This document shows positions 42,757-50,744 of a stretch of 64,000 nucleotides of DNA, in pieces. This stretch comes from Autumnicola psychrophila (GTDB lineage Bacteria; Bacteroidota; Bacteroidia; Flavobacteriales; Flavobacteriaceae): positions 186,001 to 250,000 of the forward strand of contig NZ_JAVRHN010000006.1 in the NCBI RefSeq assembly GCF_031846645.1, written 5' to 3'. Below the pieces are notes generated by a model. That model did not search any database, was not told the origin of the DNA, and saw only the letters and a list, made by a program, of their open reading frames with translations. A program made the translations under genes and the position numbers. How positions within the stretch are numbered: the stretch's first letter is position 1; each line of letters starts with the position of its first letter.

Positions 42757-43905
42757 ATGCAAGAAACTAACGCCAATCTGAATCCAATAAAGTTAGATAA
42801 CATAAAGGATGCTATTGAAGATATCCGCAACGGAAAAGTAATTATTGTTGTTGATGATATCGATAGGGAAAATGAAGGAGATTTTGCAGCCGCTGCAGAA
42901 AAAGTGACCCCTGAGATGATCAATTTTATGGCGACACACGGGAGAGGACTTATCTGTGCTCCTATTACTGAACGCCGATGCAAGGAATTGCAACTCGACA
43001 TGATGGTTGGGACTAATTCAGATCCTATGGAAACTGCTTTTACCATTTCTGTAGATCTAAAAGGCCGAGGTGTAACTACAGGAATATCGGCATCAGACAG
43101 AGCTAAAACCATCCAGGCCTTAATTGATCCTGAAGTAAAACCTTATAATTTAAGTCGCCCCGGACATATTTTTCCGCTGAAAGCAAAGGAAGGTGGCGTT
43201 TTAAGAAGAACCGGGCATACTGAAGCTGCCATAGATTTTGCCAGACTGGCGGGATATGCACCGGCTGGTGTAATTGTAGAAATTATGAACGAGGATGGGA
43301 GCATGGCCCGCTTACCTCAGCTTATGGAAGTTGCACGTAAATTTGATCTTAAAATAGTTTCTATAGAAGATCTTGTTGCTTACAGAATGCAACATGATTC
43401 CTTAATTGAGAAAAAAGAAGATTTTGATATTGAAACGAGGTTTGGAACTTTTAGGTTAAGGGCTTACAAGCAAACTACCAATAATCAGGTACACATTGCG
43501 CTTACCAAAGGCACCTGGAGTGCCAACGAAGAAATTCTGGTGCGCATGAATTCTACTTTGGTTAATAACGACATATTGGGAACGCTCACCAATGATGCTG
43601 ATAAAAAACTGGATACAATGTTTCGTGCTGTTAATGAAGAAGGACGCGGAGCAATTGTTTTTATTAACCCTGCCAATCAATCGCTGAACCTGCTTAATAG
43701 GTTGGGAGAATTAAAGGATATACAGAAGAAAGGTGAAATGAAAGCTCCTCCTGTTAATATGGACAATAAAGATTTTGGTATTGGGGCACAAATTCTACAC
43801 GATCTGGCAATACATAAAATGAAATTATTATCTAATTCCCAACAGAAAAAACGTGTGGGAATGGTAGGTTATGGACTTGAAATAACCGATTATGTAAGTT
43901 ATTAG
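42757..43905 (+). CDS. ribB: 3,4-dihydroxy-2-butanone-4-phosphate synthase with degenerate GTP cyclohydrolase II domain
   Basis: The first 205 residues are a complete DHBP synthase: VVDDIDRENEGDF, HGRGLICAPI, RPGHIFPL and RRTGHTEAAIDFARLAGYAPAGVI. The C-terminal 170 residues align with GTP cyclohydrolase II (RibA) but the zinc-binding segment, normally CLTGDxxxSxRCDC, reads MNSTLVNNDILGTLTNDADK with no Cys, and the QEGRGIGL motif reads NPANQSLNL. The second activity is therefore probably lost and a separate RibA is needed. The domain may survive for structure or dimer formation. It supplies the four-carbon precursor for riboflavin. Its stop overlaps the convergent nitroreductase gene by 4 bp. 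Confidence 0.92.
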   Translation: MQETNANLNPIKLDNIKDAIEDIRNGKVIIVVDDIDRENEGDFAAAAEKVTPEMINFMATHGRGLICAPITERRCKELQLDMMVGTNSDPMETAFTISVDLKGRGVTTGISASDRAKTIQALIDPEVKPYNLSRPGHIFPLKAKEGGVLRRTGHTEAAIDFARLAGYAPAGVIVEIMNEDGSMARLPQLMEVARKFDLKIVSIEDLVAYRMQHDSLIEKKEDFDIETRFGTFRLRAYKQTTNNQVHIALTKGTWSANEEILVRMNSTLVNNDILGTLTNDADKKLDTMFRAVNEEGRGAIVFINPANQSLNLLNRLGELKDIQKKGEMKAPPVNMDNKDFGIGAQILHDLAIHKMKLLSNSQQKKRVGMVGYGLEITDYVSY

Positions 43906-44534
43906 CCAATCTCAATGATTACGTCCTCTAAAGGCCGTCTTACCTTCTTAAAGCTGGAGAATTGATCGTCCTCTGCACGGTATCCTACAGGAAGCACGAG
44001 TACAGATTTTAAATTGTGTTCTCCCAGATTAAGATATTCATCATATTTTTCCGGTTCAAAACCTTCCATGGGGCACGCATCAATTTCTTCAGTTGCGCAA
44101 ACGGTGAGTAATGTTCCCAAAGCGAGATATGCCTGATTAACCGACCACAGCGCAATTTCATTGTATGGTTTTGAATTAAAATCGTTTACCAGGAACTCTT
44201 TAAAAGGAGTTAATACCTCATCCGGAGTCTTCCTGATGCTTTTAACCCTCGTAAAATAATCCTCAATAAATTCGGAACCCACTTCCTTTTCTATACAAAT
44301 AATCAGGATATGGGAAGCTGTGCTTACTTGCTGCTGATTCATACTATAACTCTTCAGCTTCTCCTGAATTTCCTTATTTTCTACAACTACCATTTTTATT
44401 GGCTGCAGACCGTAAGATGTCGCTGTAAGATTAAAAGCTTTTTTTAAAATATCAACTTTTTCAGAAGGAAGAATTTTTTCAGAATTAAACTTTTTTGTAG
44501 CGTAACGCCACTCCAGCGCTTTAATATTTCCCAT
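43902..44534 (-). CDS. NAD(P)H-dependent oxidoreductase, nitroreductase family
   Basis: The 210-residue product starts MGNIKALEWRYATKKFNSEK, the RRATKKF-type FMN-binding N-terminus of NfsB-like nitroreductases, followed by NLTATSYGLQPIKMVVVEN, and the later WSVNQAYLALGTLLTVCATEEIDACPMEGFEPEKYDEYL block. It should be a homodimeric FMN enzyme reducing nitro compounds or quinones. It is convergent with ribBA, overlapping it by 4 bp, and transcribed alone. Confidence 0.93.
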   Translation of the reverse strand: MGNIKALEWRYATKKFNSEKILPSEKVDILKKAFNLTATSYGLQPIKMVVVENKEIQEKLKSYSMNQQQVSTASHILIICIEKEVGSEFIEDYFTRVKSIRKTPDEVLTPFKEFLVNDFNSKPYNEIALWSVNQAYLALGTLLTVCATEEIDACPMEGFEPEKYDEYLNLGEHNLKSVLVLPVGYRAEDDQFSSFKKVRRPLEDVIIEIG

Positions 44535-44666
44535 AGTCAGCAGGTTTATTATCAGATTGCTAATTTAGCGAATGAAAAAAGGATGACCCTACAATAAGAA
44601 TAAATTAAACCTATACATCAAATTTTATTAACTATATTCGAATCAGTTTTTAATTTTCATGATTAA

Positions 44667-45299
44667 ATGAGGCTGATAAAAAAATCCATCCTTACTTTAG
44701 TAATTCTTGTTGTAGTCGCCAGTTTAATTGTTCTTGGTCTTGATGCATTCCTCAGGCAAAATACGGCTTCACGTATCTACAGTGATATAGGGAAAGTACC
44801 TCCTGCAACTACAGTTATTGTTTTGGGGGCCAGCGTGCATTCTGATGGGAAACTCTCTCCTGTGCTCCAGGATCGAATGGAAACTGCAATAGAACTTTTT
44901 CAAAAAAATAAAGTAGAACAATTTCTTGTTTCAGGAGATCATAAAACCGACGATTACAACGAAGTAAGTGCAATGAAAAATTATTTGCTTAGTCACGGAA
45001 TTCCTGAAAACAGAATTTTGCAGGATCATGCAGGTTTTGATACATACGATAGTATGTACAGGGCAAACAAGCTTTTTAACATTACAAGTGCGATTGTGGT
45101 GACGCAAGAATTCCATCTTCCAAGAACTATTTTTATTGCGAAGAATTTAGGTTTGACCTATAAAGGATTTGTTGCAGATAAACGTTCTTATGAAACCTCT
45201 ACAAGATCTATACGACGTGAAAAATTGGCAAATTTTAAAGCACTTTGGGAAGTACTCACAGATGGTAAACCTGCGACTCTAAAACAAAGGCTTGATTAG
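44667..45299 (+). CDS. SanA/YdcF family (DUF218) membrane-anchored protein
   Basis: The 210-residue product has one N-terminal TM helix (LTLVILVVVASLIVLGLDAF) and a DUF218 domain: TTVIVLGASVHSDGKLSPVLQDRMETAIELF, FLVSGDHKTDDYNEVSAMKNYL, GIPENRILQDHAGFDTYDSMYRA and VVTQEFHLPRTIFIAKNLG. SanA in E. coli affects envelope barrier function and vancomycin resistance. The acidic and His residues in LVSGDH and QEFHLPR are conserved in the family. A periplasmic location is likely. Confidence 0.9.
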   Translation: MRLIKKSILTLVILVVVASLIVLGLDAFLRQNTASRIYSDIGKVPPATTVIVLGASVHSDGKLSPVLQDRMETAIELFQKNKVEQFLVSGDHKTDDYNEVSAMKNYLLSHGIPENRILQDHAGFDTYDSMYRANKLFNITSAIVVTQEFHLPRTIFIAKNLGLTYKGFVADKRSYETSTRSIRREKLANFKALWEVLTDGKPATLKQRLD

Positions 45300-45348
45300 T
45301 GTAGATTTTTACCTTTAAAACCTAACAATAAATTCTAAAAAAAGAGAT

Positions 45349-45705
45349 ATGATACAATGGTTACTGCATATTGTAATAGATGCCGGAATACTTTTACTGG
45401 CGGCAAAAATGATGTCCAAAGTTGAGCTTAAGGGCTTTAAATCTGCTTTAATTGTCGCACTAATGATTGGAGTACTTAGTTTCCTGCTAAGTTGGCTGCT
45501 TACTGCTGTTTTAAATATTGCCACTTTGGGAATATTCTACTTCCTTGGATTAGGATTTATAATTAGAGTAATTGTTAATGCTATAATTATTGAATTAGCA
45601 GATCGTCTTAGTAAAGACTTTAAAACAGTAGGTTTTCTGCCTTCACTTTGGCTGGCAATTATTCTGGCCGTAGTTGGTGGGATTGTCGATGCTATTTTAT
45701 TTTAA
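45349..45705 (+). CDS. Phage-holin-like (YvlD/DUF360-type) membrane protein
   Basis: The 118-residue product is almost entirely hydrophobic with four TM helices and only short loops (MSKVELKGFKSAL, LADRLSKDFKTVGF). It matches the phage holin family 4 superfamily of housekeeping membrane proteins, which despite the name are widespread in non-phage contexts. No lysis or phage gene is near, so a viral origin is not supported. It lies 49 bp after the SanA-like gene and may be cotranscribed. Confidence 0.78.
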   Translation: MIQWLLHIVIDAGILLLAAKMMSKVELKGFKSALIVALMIGVLSFLLSWLLTAVLNIATLGIFYFLGLGFIIRVIVNAIIIELADRLSKDFKTVGFLPSLWLAIILAVVGGIVDAILF

Positions 45706-45731
45706 ACCTGTTACTGAAAAAAAGGTAGAGG

Positions 45732-45750
45732 TCGAAAATTGGCATTTTGA
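45732..45750 (+). repeat. Copy of the interspersed palindrome
   Basis: TCGAAAATTGGCATTTTGA preceded by TAGAGG. It sits in a 76-bp gap between two convergent genes. Confidence 0.55.
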
Positions 45751-45781
45751 GCAGATTAATTTCGGAAAAGGATTTTCAGAA

Positions 45782-48700
45782 TTAAAACCTAAAGCCAAAT
45801 GCAAAGGAGAACCGTGCCCCTTCTCCGCCTGAGAACAAGCTGAAAGTTCCATTTATAGCTTCGGCACTGTTAATCCATATTCCACCTCCATAACTGTCGT
45901 GCCAAAGGGAACTCTCTTCAAAATCAGCCCATACCCGTCCCAAATCATACCCGCCAAAAACACCTATCTGAAAAGGAAGGAAATTGGTTTTCACCGTATT
46001 AAAGCTATACCGGAGATCTGCTCCTGTAGCAAAAGCACTTTTACCTATAAACCGCTCCTGCCGGTAACCTCTTAGCCCAGTGTCACCACCAAGCTCTGCT
46101 GCCTGGTAAAATTCATAGCCATCCCCCATATTAAGATGCGCCTGAACTTTAGTTTTTAAAACAAATTTCCTGCTTCTGGAGACAGCATTATAGAAACTCC
46201 AATAGGGCTTGAAATATCCAAAATGCTGGTCGGTCTCTGCTGTGTTTAATTTTCCCCCAAGGTTAAGCTCAAAGCGCATTCCTCTTGTTGGATTTAATGT
46301 GTTGTCATAACTTTCATATCTGTAAATGGCATCAAGTCCTGCGAAATATTTCCGGTCAAAAAAGTTTGTTTCCTCATTTGGATTAAAACCATCAGAAATA
46401 AATCGTTCTTCTGTGTCTTCCACTTTTACAGCTTCAAAATTAGCTTTATATTCAAAATAGCTTCCGAAGGGAGTTGCATTAACAAAACCAGCCTCGGTAC
46501 CTATCCTGCTAATTCTTGTCCTGTTATAATCCATTCCAAATTCATCATCCAAATTTCGGGTTTCGTTACCATAACCAAAAAAGTTTCTTGCGTAGTTAGG
46601 ACTTGAAAAATAAGCACCTACCTGTAAGTTGTAATTTCCGAGAATATGCGCAAATTCTCCCTTATAATTAAGATCAAAACCGCTTGTTGCGAAATAAAAT
46701 CCTCCACCCAAGGTATGTTTTGCAGTAAAGGGATTTCTCTTGAAGCCATATTTGGCAAAGCCGGCTTTTATACCAATCTTAAAACCTTCATCAGGATTAT
46801 ATCCAATTCCCGGAGTAATATTTCCGGATTTATAATTTTTCTTGTCTTTGTCATACGTATTCGTTTCGTACCTGTCAGAAAACCTGAATTTTGCGTTTGC
46901 TCCTTCTTTTATAGTATTAGGTTTTGATTTGTGGTCATAAATCTTCAACTTTTCCTTATTCCTTATGGTATATACATCGTTATTCTGTCCGCCGATAATC
47001 CTTAAAAAAATATAATTATCCCCCTCGCCCTCTACGGTAATCTGGTCATCATCATCCAGAGCATAGATCCAGATATCTTTAGTATCCTTTTTATTATAAA
47101 TTTTATCGCTGACAATTTCTGCCCGTTCGCCTTCCTTATTCCTGGATATGGTAACTCGGGTGCGGCCCTCTGGCATGCGAATCACATCCACGAAATCATC
47201 TTTATCTGTACCGGTGACAATGGCAAGCTTAGAAAAGTGTTCATAATACCGCTCTGCAATTTCAACTATATTATCACGACGTGCCTTTACATTTTCTACA
47301 AGTTGCTCTGTAGTCTCTCCAAGCGTTTCCGGAGGTAACTTTGAAAAAGCCTCTTCAATGACCGCATCTGTTACATTTTCCTGAATATATTGTGCTTCTT
47401 CCAGCCATGATTCTCTTCCCACGTTTTGAAGCAGTGATCTGTCCAGCCCGGCAGCGGCAATATTAAACCATTGTACATCTGTAATATCTGCTCCGTAAAC
47501 TGCAAATTGATTGGCAAATCCAGACAAAGCCCGCAGTGTACCAAAAAATGCGCCATCAAAATTAGAAAAAACCTGATCCCGGTCCCGTGGGATAGGCCGG
47601 AAAATCCGGTTCCCGTCTTCTGTCTCTATTTCTGCCCATCTCCATTGATCCTGATGCCGGTCCCAGTCGCCTATCAGCATGTCAAAAACCCGTGCTCTTA
47701 CATATGCCGACTCGTCCAACATGTACCTTTCATCTCGTCTTAAACGCTCAAACATTCCTGAGGTACTGACGATATCATGATCTGGGCTTCCAAAACTTTT
47801 ATAATCAAGCCAGTTTTCCTCAGGACGCTCTACAAGCATATAAACATCGTCTCCGTGATTTTCATTGTATTTCCCCAATTCCTCCTGCCTGGGTAAATAG
47901 TATACTTCCGGATTGGTATGAAAGACATTTGCAGCCTGAGAAAGATCTGGAATCGCCAGGAAAGCATAGGGATGTGCCGAAGTATAAAAATCTTCTACAA
48001 AACGTTCTGCAACAGTATTTTCCAATTGATCTTCTACTGGTTTACTCTTATATGCCACGGTCTGAAGAAACTGAACTGCTTCTTTCCTTATTCTACGGAA
48101 GTTGTATTCCCTCCCCAGAGTGTCTTTTACCCGAAGGGAAACCGTCTGGTGTCCTCCTCCTTCTCTCATTACCTCCAGGCCTCCGCGGAGCGTATCAAGA
48201 TCTGCCACCTTAAATTCTATTTTTTTGCCATACAGTTCCCTGTAACGTTCTCCCCAAAGGGTTTTGAACGCCACCCCTTTCTCGGTTTCCTCTTCGGGAT
48301 AAATGGAAGCTGTTATTTTTTCCGGAAAATCATCAGGTAATTCCGAAGTATCATATTCTACTGGAGCAGAAAAAACTTCCCGCTGATATAACAATTTTGG
48401 TTTATTATTTTCATTGCCGTAAAAACTCACCCAGGAAGAGCCATCGGTAAATACATCATAAACAGTAAATCCCTCCCCTTCATAAGCGAAGAGACCATTG
48501 ATGCTTAGCCTTACATAGGACGACTTGGAACCTGATCCTGAAACTATCTGATTCACATTTTCGTTTACAATATATTGTAAGGAATGCTCATGTCCTGATA
48601 TAAAAATTAAACGGTCGCCCTGTTGAGCAAGCGTGGTTAACCGCTGCACCAAGGATTTGTAACGTTCATTTTGAGCATCCTGGATGGAAACTCCTCCCGT

Positions 48701-49504
48701 GGTTCTCACAAGACTCACCAGAGAACCTAAAACAGGTACGGGAATCTTTTTTTGTGAAGGATATAAGTGCTGGTCAAAATCATACTGACCTCCATGTGTT
48801 CCATTGGTAAGCAATGGGTGATGTATGGCAATAATTACTGTTTTATCCTGATTTTTTTTAATTTCAGATTCCACCTCCAGAAACATTGCTTCCCGGGTTT
48901 TAATACCATCACAATTATCATTTATCGTGGGATGCCTATCCCAATCTTCAAGATACCATTGGGAATCAATAACAATCATCTGGATATTCTCTGTGATTTC
49001 AAGAACCTCCAGTCCGCAGCCTGTATCTGGAATCCAGGTAATTTTATTTTCAGAATTCTCTTTCAGGTATTCCTTCTGTCTTTCAAGACCTGCAATACCA
49101 TTGCTGTACCAGTCGTGATTTCCTGGTATAAATAAAGCATTTCCGTCGAAATTCCCAAGGGCATCAAGCTGGACATCTAACCGGTATTCAGCTTTTTCCC
49201 GATTAGGATTATCTTTAGCAGGCATTCCTACAGGATAAATGTTGTCACCAAGAAAAACAGCATATTGATCGGGACGCTGAATAGAATCCATAAAACTCTT
49301 AAAAGCAATAATACCTAAAGAACTTCCGCCAATAGGCGAATAACCACCATCCCCTAAAATATAAAACGATTTCTCTATCTCACTATCCACGGGATAACCA
49401 AAATTCTCCTTTGGTTCACCCTCTCGATACTTCGCAATTGTAGAAGAACACGCCTGGAGAATGATAACTGCCAAAATGGCGATGATCACGTATTTAAATT
49501 TCAT
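45782..49504 (-). CDS. Lipoprotein fusing metallophosphoesterase, kinase-like segment and outer-membrane beta-barrel
   Basis: The product (1240 residues from the ATG at 49502-49504) has a lipoprotein signal MKFKYVIIAILAVIILQAC. Residues about 45-350 are a calcineurin-like phosphoesterase with LGDGGYSP (50-57), GDNIYP (86-91), PGNHDWYSNG (127-136), HHPLLTNG (228-235) and SGHEHSLQ (303-310). The middle (about 440-720) contains GGGHQTVSLRVKD, REYNFRRIRKE, DMLIGDWDRHQDQWRW (608-623) and PIPRDRDQVF, resembling the catalytic loop (xGDxDRHxxN) and metal site of HipA/Fam20/CotH-type kinases. The end (about 900-1240) is a BamA/TamA-like barrel finishing in Phe. It probably sits in the outer membrane. 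The frame extends upstream to 49627 but would cover the divergent gene's promoter. Confidence 0.85.
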   Translation of the reverse strand: MKFKYVIIAILAVIILQACSSTIAKYREGEPKENFGYPVDSEIEKSFYILGDGGYSPIGGSSLGIIAFKSFMDSIQRPDQYAVFLGDNIYPVGMPAKDNPNREKAEYRLDVQLDALGNFDGNALFIPGNHDWYSNGIAGLERQKEYLKENSENKITWIPDTGCGLEVLEITENIQMIVIDSQWYLEDWDRHPTINDNCDGIKTREAMFLEVESEIKKNQDKTVIIAIHHPLLTNGTHGGQYDFDQHLYPSQKKIPVPVLGSLVSLVRTTGGVSIQDAQNERYKSLVQRLTTLAQQGDRLIFISGHEHSLQYIVNENVNQIVSGSGSKSSYVRLSINGLFAYEGEGFTVYDVFTDGSSWVSFYGNENNKPKLLYQREVFSAPVEYDTSELPDDFPEKITASIYPEEETEKGVAFKTLWGERYRELYGKKIEFKVADLDTLRGGLEVMREGGGHQTVSLRVKDTLGREYNFRRIRKEAVQFLQTVAYKSKPVEDQLENTVAERFVEDFYTSAHPYAFLAIPDLSQAANVFHTNPEVYYLPRQEELGKYNENHGDDVYMLVERPEENWLDYKSFGSPDHDIVSTSGMFERLRRDERYMLDESAYVRARVFDMLIGDWDRHQDQWRWAEIETEDGNRIFRPIPRDRDQVFSNFDGAFFGTLRALSGFANQFAVYGADITDVQWFNIAAAGLDRSLLQNVGRESWLEEAQYIQENVTDAVIEEAFSKLPPETLGETTEQLVENVKARRDNIVEIAERYYEHFSKLAIVTGTDKDDFVDVIRMPEGRTRVTISRNKEGERAEIVSDKIYNKKDTKDIWIYALDDDDQITVEGEGDNYIFLRIIGGQNNDVYTIRNKEKLKIYDHKSKPNTIKEGANAKFRFSDRYETNTYDKDKKNYKSGNITPGIGYNPDEGFKIGIKAGFAKYGFKRNPFTAKHTLGGGFYFATSGFDLNYKGEFAHILGNYNLQVGAYFSSPNYARNFFGYGNETRNLDDEFGMDYNRTRISRIGTEAGFVNATPFGSYFEYKANFEAVKVEDTEERFISDGFNPNEETNFFDRKYFAGLDAIYRYESYDNTLNPTRGMRFELNLGGKLNTAETDQHFGYFKPYWSFYNAVSRSRKFVLKTKVQAHLNMGDGYEFYQAAELGGDTGLRGYRQERFIGKSAFATGADLRYSFNTVKTNFLPFQIGVFGGYDLGRVWADFEESSLWHDSYGGGIWINSAEAINGTFSLFSGGEGARFSFAFGFRF

Positions 49505-49559
49505 AAACGTTTTGGTGATTTTTTTTGTAATTTGGCAAGAAAATTTAAGCCTCCGGCAT

Positions 49560-50744
49560 ATGAACAACCTTATTGAGAAAGCAGATAAATTTGTACAAGA
49601 TCTTTTTAAAGAAAAGCTTCCGAACACCTTTATCTACCACAATTACAAGCATACCGAGCGTGTAGTTAAAAGTACTAAAGAAATAGTGGATAATTCTCAA
49701 ATTAATGTTAAAGAAGAAGAGGCGCTCATACTGGCAGCCTGGCTTCACGACACTGGCTATACTAAAACCTATCACGGACATGAAGAAGAAAGCGTGAAGA
49801 TTGCCACTGGTTTTCTAAAGGAAAATAATGCTACCGATGATCTTATTGATGAAGTGGTCAGATTAATAAAAGCTACGAAATTTGAAAACACCCCTCAAAC
49901 TGAAGCTGAGAAGATAATACGAGATGCAGATTCTTCTCACTTCGCAAAAGATTATTTTGAAGATGCCAGTGAATTTTTAAGACAGGAACTCCAGCTTCAT
50001 AATATTAAAAATTTTACCGGGGAAGAATGGATTCAGGAAAATATCCATCTTTTTACAGAAAAGCATCAGTATTATACAGAATATGCACTGGAAAACTGGA
50101 AGCCTGTAAAGGAAGAAAACCTGCTGAAACTAATTGAAGACCAGAAAAAAAGGCAGAAAAAACTTCAGAAAGAAGAAAATAAGGCCAGGCTTAAGGCTCA
50201 GTATAAAAATGATAATCCAGAGCGTAGTATCCAAACAATGTTCCGGGTTACTCTTAGAAACCATATTAAATTAAGTGACATTGCCGATACTAAAGCTAAC
50301 ATCCTTCTATCTGTTAATGCCATTATCATTTCCCTGGCTCTTGCCAACCTTATCCCAAAACTGGACGCAGCCTCTAATAAACACCTCCTTATCCCGAGTC
50401 TGATCCTGATTCTCTTTAGCGTAGCATCTATTATCCTTTCGATAATGTCTACGAGACCAAATGTAACCAGTGGAGAGTTCACTAAAGAACAGGTTGAAAA
50501 CAAGGAAGTAAACCTACTGTTTTTTGGCAATTTTCATAAAATGCCTTTTGAACAATTCCGATGGGGAATGCAGGAAATGATTAAAGACAAAGATTTTGTA
50601 TACGAATCCCTGATGCTGGATTTACACCTCCTGGGAAAGGTTCTGCATCGCAAATATTTTCTACTGAGACTTACCTATACCGTTTTTATGGTAGGTATTA
50701 TTGTTTCGGTAATAAGTTTTGTTGTAGGTTTCTACTTAATGTAA
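49560..50744 (+). CDS. HD-domain protein with PycTM (Pycsar effector-like) membrane domain
   Basis: The product (394 residues from the ATG at 49560) has an N-terminal HD domain: YHNYKHTERV (His31), AAWLHDTGY with His63-Asp64, GHEEES and RDADSSHF, all positions expected for a metal-dependent phosphohydrolase. A charged coiled linker (about 190-225, rich in KKRQKKLQKEENKARLKA) leads to a PycTM domain starting HIKLSDIADTKANILLSVNA with TM helices near 245-265, 280-300 and 370-394. PycTM is the membrane-damaging effector domain of Pycsar anti-phage systems, which senses cCMP or cUMP. No pyrimidine cyclase lies nearby, so a defence role is only a possibility. It overlaps the convergent GAF gene by 9 bp. 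Confidence 0.85.
   Translation: MNNLIEKADKFVQDLFKEKLPNTFIYHNYKHTERVVKSTKEIVDNSQINVKEEEALILAAWLHDTGYTKTYHGHEEESVKIATGFLKENNATDDLIDEVVRLIKATKFENTPQTEAEKIIRDADSSHFAKDYFEDASEFLRQELQLHNIKNFTGEEWIQENIHLFTEKHQYYTEYALENWKPVKEENLLKLIEDQKKRQKKLQKEENKARLKAQYKNDNPERSIQTMFRVTLRNHIKLSDIADTKANILLSVNAIIISLALANLIPKLDAASNKHLLIPSLILILFSVASIILSIMSTRPNVTSGEFTKEQVENKEVNLLFFGNFHKMPFEQFRWGMQEMIKDKDFVYESLMLDLHLLGKVLHRKYFLLRLTYTVFMVGIIVSVISFVVGFYLM

Noticed and set aside
45349..45705. Prophage remnant suggested by the holin-like protein
   Set aside because: No endolysin, structural or integrase genes nearby; this family is common in non-phage chromosomes.
49505..49627. N-terminal extension of the 1240-residue lipoprotein
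   Set aside because: It would read through the divergent HD-PycTM start region and move the lipoprotein signal 41 residues inward.
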